Origin: Euglena gracilis
Taxonomy: Eukaryota; Euglenida; Euglenophyceae; Euglenales
Reading direction: 5' to 3'
DNA length: 64,000 bases
NCBI GenBank assembly: GCA_039621445.1
Contig: CP154955.1
Coordinates: 32,471,417-32,535,416, forward strand
The notes under the pieces are model-generated. The model had not been told where the DNA came from and searched no databases. It saw only the letters and a program-made list of their open reading frames with translations. A program made the position numbers and the translations under genes. Below, one piece after another: positions 12,358-21,545 of this stretch. How positions within the stretch are numbered: position 1 is the first letter of the stretch; each line of letters begins with the position of its first letter.

Positions 12358-13450
12358 GTGCCCCCCCTACCCATTTTATCCCTCGCCGGGCCCAACCTCA
12401 ACCCCGTAGTGTGTATGGGGGTGACTGACCTCAGCAAGACTGGTCACCCCCAAGGGAGTCAAGAAAGAGAAAAAATAAAGGGCGAAGTTTCCTGGCGCCC
12501 CCAAGGTTTTGCCCATTTTGCCAATCTCATTTATCCCCCTCTATTGGATGACCAACAAGGAAATTGCAAGAACAATGAGTCCCTGGTTTCTTCAGACACG
12601 TAAAAAATAAAAGAAAGCGGATGGGGGATGCAAACGTTTTTTTTTGTGTGTTTTCAATTTTGATCGAAGATTTGTGTTTTTCCCCCCAGCAATTTTTGTT
12701 TTCCCCTGGTTTCGTTCCTGGTTTTGGCCCTGATTTCCCCCCAATACCAAAAATTTTGTGAACTTTTTTTGTCATTCTTGCATTTTTGGGTCAACATATA
12801 TACAACATGAAGTTTCCCTTGCTGAGCTGAAATTTCTTTGAGTCCTCTCCATCAGAAAGCTCACATCCAAGGGGGGGGCAGCTGCCCGAAGGTGAGCAAA
12901 AGAGGCCAAAAGTGGGCAAAGCTGCACAGTATGGTTGCGATGTATGCTATATTTTTTATTGGTACACCACCCACCTACGGCCGACTATTGATAGTCACTT
13001 CCCATCCAACCCGCTGTACTTGCCTTAATCCGGCTCCTTGGGTGTAAGAAGTGGAGATAATGGGCAGGGCTGTACAGTAAAACCTGGGATGGTGGACCTG
13101 GAGGGTGGGTCCACCCACCACAGCACCACGCAAGGAAAAATTCCTTTTTTTTTTCGGCCCGTAAAATATTCTGACTTAAATTGGAGGATGGGGACTTGAA
13201 AAGAAAGTCAAAAAGTCAAAAAAACGTCAAGAAGCTCCTGCCCAAAATCTGGTATGAACTGTGGGGAGAGATTCCAGTGCACCCTCCGGGCAGGCACCTG
13301 TGTCGGCCCCAGTTGGCAAATAGTCCGCGTTTGTGCCCCCCCCCCAGATTTTTTTTGGGTTTCGTCTATTTTTTTTTGGCGCAAAGTGCCAAATTTTGCC
13401 TCTGCCCCTCTGCTGACCTCTGCCAACAACCTCTGCCCCCATCCCCCCAG
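12358..13450 (+). other. Intron, nothing coding seen
   Basis: Contains T-rich and poly-C stretches. Near 13380 is one copy of the GGCGCAAAGTGCC hairpin-type motif that recurs in other introns. Confidence 0.4.
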
Positions 13451-13520
13451 GCTGCAGGTGGTGGCGCGGCAGGAGTTCCAACGAGCCGACGTGCACGGCC
13501 TGGGTGTGCGGCTTTTCAGG
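13451..13520 (+). CDS. Exon: start of the first EF-hand region
   Basis: Acceptor ATCCCCCCAG, donor TTCAGG/GTGGCC. Phase 1 to phase 0. Encodes LQVVARQEFQRADVHGLGVR and LFR. The spacing of EF, AD, HG and the end of the exon before an LFR helix resembles a degenerate EF-hand loop. A missed exon must follow, because the exon at 14707 starts in a different phase. Confidence 0.55.
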
Positions 13521-14706
13521 GTGGCCCTCCTCTTGGCACCCCTTGGAACTCCTGATATTGCCAGTCCACCACTACTTTGCAACAGCAATTCTGCGTGTTC
13601 TGGAGCAACATTTGGCTTGGCTCTTCTCATTGACACCTAGCTCGAGGACGTTGGCACCAGCTCAGGAATCACACCACCATCAGTTTCAGAAGTGAGTTAT
13701 TTCAACTGCAACCTCGGTTGTTCATCCCCCCAAAACAATGGCAGGGGATGGCCGAAAACATATTTCGTATGACTGACAGCAATATTTTTGAAAGGTCTAT
13801 GCATGTCAACAAAAAATTGAAAATGATTTGGTTCCACAACTCGAAAGTAGTAGTGGGGTTGTGAGAGCATGATGATATGCTTGCTTTCATATGCTGCAGC
13901 CAGTTTTTCTGCAATACTGCACAGTTATTTTCATCAATGAGACGTTCCAGGTGTAGGAAGCTTTTTTCTGATTTATTACCCATCTTTTTTTTACCATAAC
14001 AGATTATCTGAAGTCTGCATCCATGAAACAAACGATGTGTGTGTGTGTCACTGGGAGGACAAGTCCAAGACAATTTCGCCACCTTTCCACCCTACTTCTT
14101 CTGTTTTCCAAATTCGCCAACGCCTTCTTGGGCTTCTTTTATTTGGAAGGGACGGTGAAGTGATACCTCGCCTCGAAGTGGCCTGGCCTGAGAAACAAAA
14201 CAGGACATGGGCATTTTCTCAACAACTCATGGACCAAACCCATTCAAACCTTCGACGCAAGAAACCCAATACTCAGAAAACTGCAGAAATGCATTTCGAT
14301 CATTTTTGAAGGGTATATTCGCCCCCACCGGACCCCCAGGGTACCCTGGACCCCTAAACACCAGATCTTTCATGCCACATCGTACCGAAAGTTTTGAGAA
14401 AATCTTGTACAAAATCGATTAAGTGTTTTTGGCAAATGTTTTGGGCAATGTTTTTTTTTGTTCTGGCGCTTTGTGCTGGGCCATCGTCGTCACATTGGCC
14501 ATTCCACTGTTCAGGTGGGGGGACGGTGTCCTCCCCTTGAACACAGGGGGGCCTCATGGGTACCTTCTAAACTCACCGCCAACCTCAACATCGACACAGT
14601 CAACAGGAACCTCCGGAGGGCAGGGGGGGGGTCCCCGTTGGGCGTGTAGCTGCCCCCCACACCCCGCCTCCTCTGCCTCCCCGGCTGGCCCTCCCCTCCC
14701 CCACAG
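13521..14706 (+). other. Intron region, probably hiding one small exon
   Basis: Phase 0 at 13520 and the 2-base start at 14707 cannot be joined directly, so a small exon is expected here. A candidate around 14515-14619 was considered and not accepted. Otherwise no coding signal. Confidence 0.35.
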
Positions 14707-14789
14707 GCTGCCTCACCGTGGCGCAGCTGGGCCTCGCAATGCGCCACGCCGTGAAGCAGCTGGGCCTCGCCTCCCCGCCGGCCCACGAG
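14707..14789 (+). CDS. Exon: EF-hand helix segment
   Basis: Acceptor TCCCCCACAG, donor CACGAG/GTGGGC. After 2 bases it encodes CLTVAQLGLAMRHAVKQLGL and ASPPAHE. The segment x-L-T-x-x-Q-L-x-x-A-M-R looks like the second half of an EF loop plus its exiting helix. It joins in phase 0 to the canonical EF-hand exon at 15517. Confidence 0.65.
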
Positions 14790-15516
14790 GTGGGCCCCTC
14801 GGCACGGCTGCTGTCTGGCCGCCTGGACCGCTGCTTGTGGCTTCGTGGCCCTTTGGATGGCGCGCTTCACACTTATTGCCTGAAAGCCGAAAGGGTGGCA
14901 CACTAATGCGGTTCCGTGAATTCATACTCTATGTATATGGCATATACATTTTATATCTGTACGTATACATATGTATTTCCTTTTAGCAAGGTGACATTTG
15001 TGCCCCCCCCCCCAAAGAGAGGGTGAAAGATGCTGAAGCCAAAGTTAGATATATTTTTAGACCTAAATTTAGACAAAGTCAGGCCAGAAGTTAGACCTTC
15101 CTCAGGAAGAAGTTAGGGGAAACAGTTAACCCCCTCCCCAAATAACCAGGCGGGGTGCCAGGTTATTGGAACCAATCTTTAGGCCAAAAACCTTCACACA
15201 AACCCTACTCCTTCATTAGCCCAATGAAAGGGGGTGCCCATAAGTATCATCCTTCCATATACATTTATATTTATGTAAACATTCAAATGTAAATGTGTAT
15301 GAACATTTGCAAGTTCATTTATATATGAGTACAAATACAACAAATAAAATGTATGTTAATATACATATATATGTGTGCGCATATCTATAAAATAAAATAT
15401 ATGTATGTTAATGATATGCGTGTCTAAATTTATTTGTATACACTTCCCCCCTTGGGTTTGAATTGATCCCCCCTGCCTGCCTGCCTTTTGAGACCCCCAG
15501 CAAGACCTCCCCCCAG
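14790..15516 (+). other. Intron, AT-rich
   Basis: Contains AT-rich TATATA/ATGTATA-type sequence between about 14930 and 15440 and no coding signal. Confidence 0.45.
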
Positions 15517-15624
15517 GTGGCGGTGGTGCTGGACGTCCTGGACAGCGACCAGTCCGGACGCCTGACAGAGGACGAGTTCCTCCACGCCGTCCGCATGTAC
15601 CTCGTGCGCCGGCAGAAGGCCCCG
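15517..15624 (+). CDS. Exon: canonical EF-hand
   Basis: Acceptor CCTCCCCCCAG, donor CCCG/GTGTCC, 36 codons. Encodes VAVVLDVLDSDQSGRLTEDE and FLHAVRMYLVRRQKAP. The loop DSDQSGRLTEDE has Asp, Asp, Ser, Arg, Thr and Glu at positions 1, 3, 5, 7, 9 and 12, with Gly at 6 and Leu at 8, so it should bind Ca2+. It is flanked by helices VVLDVL and FLHAVRMYL. This is the only fully canonical EF loop in the window. Phase 0 on both sides. Confidence 0.85.
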
Positions 15625-16005
15625 GTGTCCCTGCCCCCCCTCCCCCCCCCCCCGGCTGCGTCACCCCCCCCCAACCGACACTGCGGATGCTCAGCCAACA
15701 ATTGTCTGGTGGGCACAGAGCAACTTTGGGACTCGCCTACCCCAACGATTTGGGGTTCTCTTAAAGGCCCTGTGGACCCCCGCCCCAGCCCCTTTGCCTC
15801 ACTGCCCGAGCGCGCGTCAGTCGGCCGGGGCCTCGGTGTCCACGGCGCCATCCTGCTTTTGTGTGCCAATGCCGTACGTGCCCCAACATGGCAACCCGCG
15901 GGGGGGGGGGGGGCGAAAGGGGCCCACCCTCATTTGCCACCAATGCGGGGGTGGCCTGTTGGGTTGGTTGGCGCATGACGCGGACCGCCCCCCCCCCCCG
16001 TGCAG

Positions 16006-16115
16006 AGCGCCGACACATGGGAGGACCTGACGGAGGAGCTGCTGCCAGAGGACCCCGTGCCGCGGTCCCAGTCCCCCGGACGCAGCGTGTCCCCCCAGGG
16101 CCGGTGGCGGCAGAG
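16006..16115 (+). CDS. Exon: acidic and Ser/Pro-rich linker
   Basis: Acceptor CCCCCGTGCAG, donor GGCAGAG/GTGTGT. Phase 0 to phase 2. Encodes SADTWEDLTEELLPEDPVPR and SQSPGRSVSPQGRWRQ. The first half is acidic and helical, the second a disordered Ser-Pro/Arg linker with possible phosphorylation sites. Lies between the EF-hand and the coiled coil. Confidence 0.7.
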
Positions 16116-16368
16116 GTGTGTCTGGCTCCGTTTGGCAACAGTCCTGTGGATGAGAAGGCGCATGGCCGCGAGGGTTTGGGTACAGCAGTCCACTTGCATT
16201 TTGATTTCACAAGGATGCTGACAAAATGGAATACAACAAAGCTGATCGCATTGATGAGTTACAAAATTATTTTTTTTACAACCACGCTTCCATTCATTCA
16301 TACCCGTTTCAAAAGGCTTCTCTCTTCTCTTCTCTCACTCTTCATCCGTGACCCTTTCTTTCGTACAG

Positions 16369-16450
16369 CCCATATCCGCTGTTCGGCTCGGCAGAGAAAC
16401 GGCCAAGCCGCCGGCCTACTTCCGAGGCCCAGTCTGCTGAATTATGCTGT
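16369..16450 (+). CDS. Exon: Pro/Arg-rich linker
   Basis: Preceded by a long pyrimidine tract ending TTTCGTACAG, one of the best acceptors in the window. After 1 base that completes the 16115 codon, it encodes PYPLFGSAEKRPSRRPTSEA and QSAEL. The 3' end is uncertain; GT at 16451 gives phase 0, as the next exon requires. Confidence 0.6.
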
Positions 16451-17447
16451 GTTGGCCACTTGTGTTGGCTGTGCAAAAGGTTTGAGCCGGAGCGATTTCA
16501 GCATATTTTTTTTGGTGTTGTATGCATCTCAAAAGGTACACACTGGCATTACCAAAGGCACTGCTGCCACCAGTTGACAAGCCGCATCTGGTGCATAAAT
16601 ATATGTCAATCGTTCGTTCAGTTGCCAAACGCCGGAAGGGTTTGTGCAAGGAGAGAGCGAACGCAGGAGGGCTCCCAGGTAGTGTTTTCTTTGCATCCCT
16701 TTCCCCGGGGACACTCAGTGAATCGCTGTCCCAGGCACGTCTCTCAACCTATGCAGGCGGGAGCAGCGCGATGCCGAAAAGCGGGACGTGGAGGTGTGCT
16801 CTGTGGGCACGTCACTGCCAGGCTGAAGTTTGAGGCAAGGCCGACCCCATCCCTGCAAGGGGGTGCCTGCCTGGGCGGGCACTCCAAAGCACCCAGATCT
16901 GACCCCACCCCCCGGGGTGGGGGGGGAAGGCAATTCCGACACCGAAGGTGCAAGCAGCCCAGAAACGGCGATTTTGGGCAATTTTTTTGGGCCCAAGACC
17001 AGAAAGGCAGTGACCCCGGGGGGGGGGGGGGGTGCCTGCCCAGACACTCCAGGACACCCTCCCAGGGATCGGTAAAATTCAGCAACAGACAACTGACTCG
17101 TTTTTGGCTCCCCTCCTCCCCCCCTGGGGTTTGGCCGGGAAGGACCAAAACCTGAGCAGCTTCTGGTTTTCAGCAAAATCCATTGGTTTTAACCCATTCT
17201 TTTTTTTTTTGCTGGAGTGATCAGAGCCCCCCCCCCCCCCCGAGGTAGGAAGTGGGTGAATGTTTTTTGAAAATGATTGGCTGGTCTTTTGAAATGGACT
17301 TTGCCCTCCCCCCATCTCCCCGGGGTCAGTAAGCTCCCCCCGGACTTGGAAGGTGCTCAACCCCTCTCACCGTCCGTCACACCCACCCACCCACCCAGCC
17401 TGCCCCCCCAGCCAGCCTGCCTGGCTGCCCCCCCCCCTGCCCGCCAG
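16451..17447 (+). other. Intron with hairpin and GTGCCTGCC repeats
   Basis: At about 16855-17060 it contains GTGCCTGCCTGGGC-type hairpins and poly-G, like the spacers of the exon-pair array at 18.7-27 kb. No exon seen. Confidence 0.4.
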
Positions 17448-17594
17448 GACAAGACCCAGCTGCTGCTTGAGCTGCAGCACCGCCGGGAGCAGCAGGACCG
17501 GCTGGAGGCGGAGCGGCGGCTCGAGCGGGAGCGGGAGGCCCTGGCGCGACAGCAGGAGGAGGAGGCCGCCGCCGCCGCCGCCCTCCTCCTCGAG
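17448..17594 (+). CDS. Exon: coiled coil start
   Basis: Acceptor CTGCCCGCCAG, donor CTCGAG/GTCCCC, 49 codons in phase 0. Encodes DKTQLLLELQHRREQQDRLE and continues AERRLEREREALARQQEEE then a poly-Ala/Leu end. Dense Glu/Arg/Gln with Leu spacing indicates a long charged helix or coiled coil. The poly-Ala stretch comes from a GCC repeat and may vary in length. Confidence 0.8.
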
Positions 17595-18258
17595 GTCCCC
17601 CCAACCGCCTTTGCCACCACAGCCTTGCCCCTCCCCATCAGCGAACGCGTCCCGGCCTGGAGGCTGGTGGGAGCCCCGCTGCCACACCCTCAAGCTGCAT
17701 TTGACACAAATCTCTCTCCTGGCAATGGATTTCGAGGGCCCTTCTTCCCTCTGAAATGTCTCATTTCGACACTTGTAGTGAGTTGAAGGGTTTGTGGGTT
17801 ACGTTGATCCAGGTACTCGTGCAGAAAGCCTGTATTCTCCCCCAAATACTCCTCTCTCCCAAGCAGCTGTGTTTCGGAGTTGCTTTTCTGGCTGGGTAAG
17901 TTGTGTGCTTCAAATGGTCAGCAATACCTGCACCAATCCTTTGCTCTGGAGCCACTAAACGTTTGAATGGGTTGCTCAGCCATCAACGTTCAAAAAAAAT
18001 TTCTTGGGTTGTTGTGGTATGAGATGACTAGAAAATGGTTTGGGTTTTTGTGGGTTTTTTTTGTTGCTGGGTTGCTGCAGACTGTTTTTATTTGGCATCT
18101 CAATTATACCGTTTCCCTGTGAACTTGGATGTGACAAATCGATTAGGGCGTCGATTGGAATGTTTAAGTGACCTCCTGCAAACCCGCAGACTGCCTTCCT
18201 TGCCTGTCTGTCCACTTGTCCGATCCCCTGTGGTACCACGTCCCATTTCACACCGCAG

Positions 18259-18306
18259 GAAGAGAATCGGCAGAGGGAGGAGAATGAGTGGAAGCGACTG
18301 GAACAG
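18259..18306 (+). CDS. Exon: short coiled-coil piece
   Basis: Acceptor TTTCACACCGCAG. Encodes EENRQREENEWKRLEQ in phase 0. No GT donor fits phase 0 at its end, so a non-GT donor may be used; the end coordinate is approximate. Similar composition to the neighbouring coiled-coil exons. Confidence 0.55.
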
Positions 18307-18635
18307 CTGCCCCCGGGATCCCACTAACGGCCATCGCCTTCCGCACGCATCCACTCATCCCCCGGAAGGCTGTGCCGCGGTGCGATATCATAAAGCGGAT
18401 TGCCCCACCCATTGGCCGGAACTCGCCATTCATTTTGTTGGTTCACCAACAGTGTTGTAGGCCGGGGTCCAGGGCTGGTGGGCGAAGTGGGGGGTGGAAG
18501 GCCAGGGGGAGGTCCAGGGCCGGGAGAGGGTTTGGGGGGTGACAGCAGGAGGTCGGGCCGAGGGTGGGGTGGGCAGAGGGTCGAGGGTGGGGGTGCGGAG
18601 ACGGTGAGGCAGTGGGGCCCCGCCGCTGCCGACAG

Positions 18636-18710
18636 GAGGAGGAGCGGCTGGAGGAGCTGCGGCGGCAGCGCGAGGCGGCGGAGGCGGAGGAGCGGACCCG
18701 GCGGGAGCAG
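18636..18710 (+). CDS. Exon: coiled coil, GC donor (parent-like copy of the beta exon)
   Basis: Acceptor CTGCCGACAG. Encodes EEERLEELRRQREAAEAEER and TRREQ in phase 0, ending CGGGAGCAG/GCTTCT. No GT donor is available in frame, so a GC donor is proposed. It resembles the beta exons at 19461, 20720, 25198 and 26506, two of which also end CGGGAGCAG/GCT. Confidence 0.7.
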
Positions 18711-18923
18711 GCTTCTTTGTACTCGGAGGACCCCGGGGGGGGGGGTCCTGTACCGGACGCCCAGGAAAAGATTTCGGAGGGGATTACCCCCGGGCGGGGT
18801 AGTGCCTGCCTGGGCTGGTACTCAAGGGCACTCTGGACCCCCCTCCCACCCCAGTTAAAAACCCCTGGTGCGGGTGCGTCGGGGGACCCCCCCCGGGACT
18901 TTCAAAAAATGCCTGGCCGGGAG

Positions 18924-19064
18924 GCGGAAGAGCGGCAGCGACGTGAGGCGGAGCGGCAGCGGAGGGAAGTGGAGGAGCGGCAACGGCGGGAGGCGGAGGA
19001 GGGGAAGCGGAGGGAGGAGGAGCGAAAGCGGCGCAAGAAAAAGGAGCAGAAGCGGCGGAGGCGG
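18924..19064 (+). CDS. Exon alpha-1: Arg/Glu coiled coil
   Basis: Acceptor CTGGCCGGGAG. Phase 0, about 47 codons. Starts AEERQRREAERQRREVEERQ, continues with RREAEEGKRREEERKRRKKK and ends in a basic run. The 3' end is not resolved: a GC at GCGGAG/GCGGAC or a conserved GT at CAGCGA/GTYRGC are candidates. Nearly identical to alpha-2 and alpha-4, so the copies are recent or homogenised. Confidence 0.65.
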
Positions 19065-19460
19065 ACCCCCTTTTGCAGCGAGTCGGCATGGGCTTCTCAA
19101 CAGCTACGTGGGCTCACTGAATGTGTTGTTGTCCCCCCAAATAAGACAGTGCATCGTTGGCACGGTGTTGCATTTCTGTAGTTTGCATTCCGTACAACGT
19201 CGGAAAAGTGGTTGAGTGTTTTCATTCAGCCAGTTTGGCGCACCAGTGCACGCGTTTGGGAGTGTGTTGCTCGTTCGCAGTGGCTCCATGCAGTTTTTGG
19301 TCAGATCATCAAAACAGTCATATTCCCTGTTCTGGACCCGATTTGTTTCCCGACATCCCTCTCTGGCCGATTATCTTTGTTGGTTCCCAATTGTGTTCAT
19401 TTTTCTGAAGTTGCATTTTGAGGGAGACGGGCGAACGGCAAACGGCGGCCCGCGGGGGAG

Positions 19461-19517
19461 GCGGTGGCGGCAGCGGCGGCGGAGCAGGCGGAGGCGGAGC
19501 GGCAGCGGCTAGAGCAG
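19461..19517 (+). CDS. Exon beta-1: short coiled coil, GC donor
   Basis: Acceptor CGGGGGAG, 19 codons: AVAAAAAEQAEAERQRLEQ, then GAGCAG/GCTGAA. Phase 0 on both sides, so adding a unit does not shift the frame. The following bases run into TAG after three codons, so splicing at or near the CAG is required. Confidence 0.6.
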
Positions 19518-19744
19518 GCTGAATTTTAGTTGGGTGCCGACCCCACCCATACAATCACCGACTGACTGGTTTTTCCCTGAACCCCCGGGCCGACGTCAAA
19601 AAACCACTGAAGTGACCCGGCGCCAAAGGCGCCGAAAAAATTTTTCTGGCCCTCTTTTTGTGTTTTTTGGTCGAATTTCCTTTGAATTCCACTGTGGGAG
19701 CAGGCTGAATTTTAGTTGGGTGCCGACCCCACCCATACAATCAT

Positions 19745-20045
19745 TTAGTCACTGGCCGACCCCCCCCCCGGGGGGGGTGACTGGTTTTTTCATCTGGTTT
19801 TTGGCCCGGACGCTTGGGGGCTCGGCAAAAAACCACTGAAGTGACCCGGCGCCGAAGGCACCAGAAAAAAATTTGGCCTTTTTTGGGGGGGTCAAATTTC
19901 ATTTGAATTCCAGAGTGGCCGACCCCCCCCCCCCTGGGGGGAGTGACTGACTGGTTTCCCCCCCAAAAAGTGAATGACTGGTTTTTTAAAAAGTGGAGTG
20001 ACCACCCCTCCGAGTCGGTAAAAAAAATTGTATGACCACACCCCA
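19745..20045 (+). repeat. Intronic GTGACTGACTGG / GGCGCC-hairpin repeat
   Basis: The order of parts is: GGCCGACCCCC..GGGG, GTGACTGGTTTTTT, CACTGAAGTGACCCGGCGCC, a GAAGGCACC hairpin arm, A-tract/T-tract, GAATTCCAGAGTGGCCGACC, then GTGACTGACTGG and a final AAAGTGGAGTGACCACC. The same order recurs at 20815-21140, 25480-25770, 35800-36035 and 58360-58690. Confidence 0.75.
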
Positions 20046-20242
20046 GAAAGGGGTGCCTGCCTGGGCAGGCACCCCAAGGCACTCCAAATCCGACCCCCCA
20101 CCACCCCCGGGCGGGGTAGTGCCTGCCTGGGCAGGTACTCAAGGGGACTCTGGACCCCCCTCCCACCCCAGTCAAAAAACCCCTGGTCCGGGTGCGTTGG
20201 AGACCCCCCCCCCGGGACTTTCAAAAAATGCCTGGCCGGGAG

Positions 20243-20383
20243 GCGGAAGAGCGGCAGCGACGTGAGGCGGAGCGGCAGCGGAGGGAAGTGGAGGAGTGGC
20301 AACTGCGGGAGGCGGAGGAGGGGAAGCGGAGGGAGGAGGAGCGAAAGCGGCGCAAGAAAAAGGAGCAGAAGCGGCGGAGGCGG
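20243..20383 (+). CDS. Exon alpha-2: Arg/Glu coiled coil
   Basis: Second copy, about 47 codons in phase 0, with few differences from alpha-1 (one is EEWQLREAEEGKRREEERKR). The intron after it is shorter than in units 1 and 4: the segment around GTTGGCACGGTGTTGC is deleted. 3' end unresolved, as in alpha-1. Confidence 0.65.
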
Positions 20384-20719
20384 ACCCCCTTTTGCAGCGA
20401 GTTGGCATGGGCTTCTCAACAGCCACGTGGGCTTATTTCTGTAGTTTGCATTCCGTACAACGTCGGAATATTGGTTGAGTGTTTTCATTCAGCCAGTGGC
20501 GCACCAGTGCACGCGTTTGGGAGTGCTTTTGCTCGTTCGCAGTGGCTCCATGCAGTTTTTGGTCAGATCATCAAAACAGTCATATTCCCTGTTCTTGACC
20601 CGTTTTATTTGCTCGACGTCCCTGGCCGATTATCTTTGTTGGTTCCCAATTGTGTTCATTTTTCTGAAGTTGCATTTTGAGGGAGACGGGCGAACGGCAA
20701 ACGCCGGCCCGCGGGGGAG

Positions 20720-20776
20720 GTGGTGGCGGCAGCGGCGGCGGAGCAGGCGGAGGCGGAGCGGCAGCAGCGGGAGCAG
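20720..20776 (+). CDS. Exon beta-2: short coiled coil, GC donor
   Basis: Nineteen codons, VVAAAAAEQAEAERQQREQ, ending CGGGAGCAG/GCTGAA. Differs from beta-1 in Leu-to-Gln/Arg changes near the end that remove its CTAGAG sequence. Confidence 0.6.
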
Positions 20777-20814
20777 GCTGAATTTTAGTTGGGTGCCGAC
20801 CCCACCCGCACAAT

Positions 20815-21140
20815 CATTTAGTCACTGGCCGACCCCCCCCCCCCGGGGGGGTGACTGGTTTTTTCAGGTGACTGGCTGGTTTTTGGCCCGGACGCTTGGG
20901 GGGTCGGCAAAAAACCACTGAAGTGACCCGGCGCCGAAGGCGCCGAAAAACTTTTTGGCCTTCTTTTTGGGTTTTTTGGTCAAATTTTCTTTGAATTCCA
21001 GAGTGGCCAACCCCCCCCCCCCCCGGGGGGGGGCGGGTAGTGACTGACTGGTTTACCCCCAAAAAAGTGAATGACTGGTTTTTTAAAAAGTGGACTGACC
21101 ACCCCTCCCCCCCTGGGGTCGGCAAAAAAAATGTATGACC
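20815..21140 (+). repeat. Intronic GTGACTGACTGG / GGCGCC-hairpin repeat
   Basis: Same order of parts as 19745-20045, with an intact GGCGCCGAAGGCGCC hairpin near 20930 followed by an A-tract. Confidence 0.75.
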
Positions 21141-21332
21141 CACCCCAGAAGGGAGTGCCTGCCTGGGCAGGCACTCCAAGGAACTCCAAATCCGACCCCC
21201 CCCCCCTTCGGGTAGTGCCTGCCTGGGCAGGTACTCAAGGGCCCTTCCCCCCGGGGTTGGTAAAAAAACCCCTGGTCCGGGTGCGTCGGGGGACCCCCCC
21301 CCCCGGGACTTTCAATAATGCCTGGCCGGGAG

Positions 21333-21449
21333 GCGGAAGAGCGGCAGCGACGTGAGGCGGAGCGGCAGCGGAGGGAAGTGGAGGAGAGGAAGCGGAGGGA
21401 GAAGGAGAGAAAGCAGCGCGAGAAAAAGGAGCAGAAGCGGCGGAGGCGG
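21333..21449 (+). CDS. Exon alpha-3: shortened coiled-coil copy
   Basis: About 39 codons in phase 0: AEERQRREAERQRREVEERK then RREKERKQREKKEQKRRRR. It lacks eight codons in the middle relative to alpha-1, an in-frame 24-base deletion. It is separated from its partner beta-3 (25198) by the inserted element at 21546-24898. Splicing across that longer intron would restore the unit. Confidence 0.65.
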
Positions 21450-21545
21450 ACCCCCATTTGCAGCGAGTCAGCATGGGTGCTTAACAGCCACGTGCGGACA
21501 CACTGGATGTGTCCCCCAAGTCAGGCAGGGCATGGTTGGCACGGT

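Noticed and set aside
14515-14619. Candidate exon reading VGGRCPPLEHRGASWV and TANLNIDTVNRNLRRA
   Set aside because: The acceptor fits, but no donor gives the phase needed at 14707 and the first half is G-rich repeat-like. Evidence too weak.
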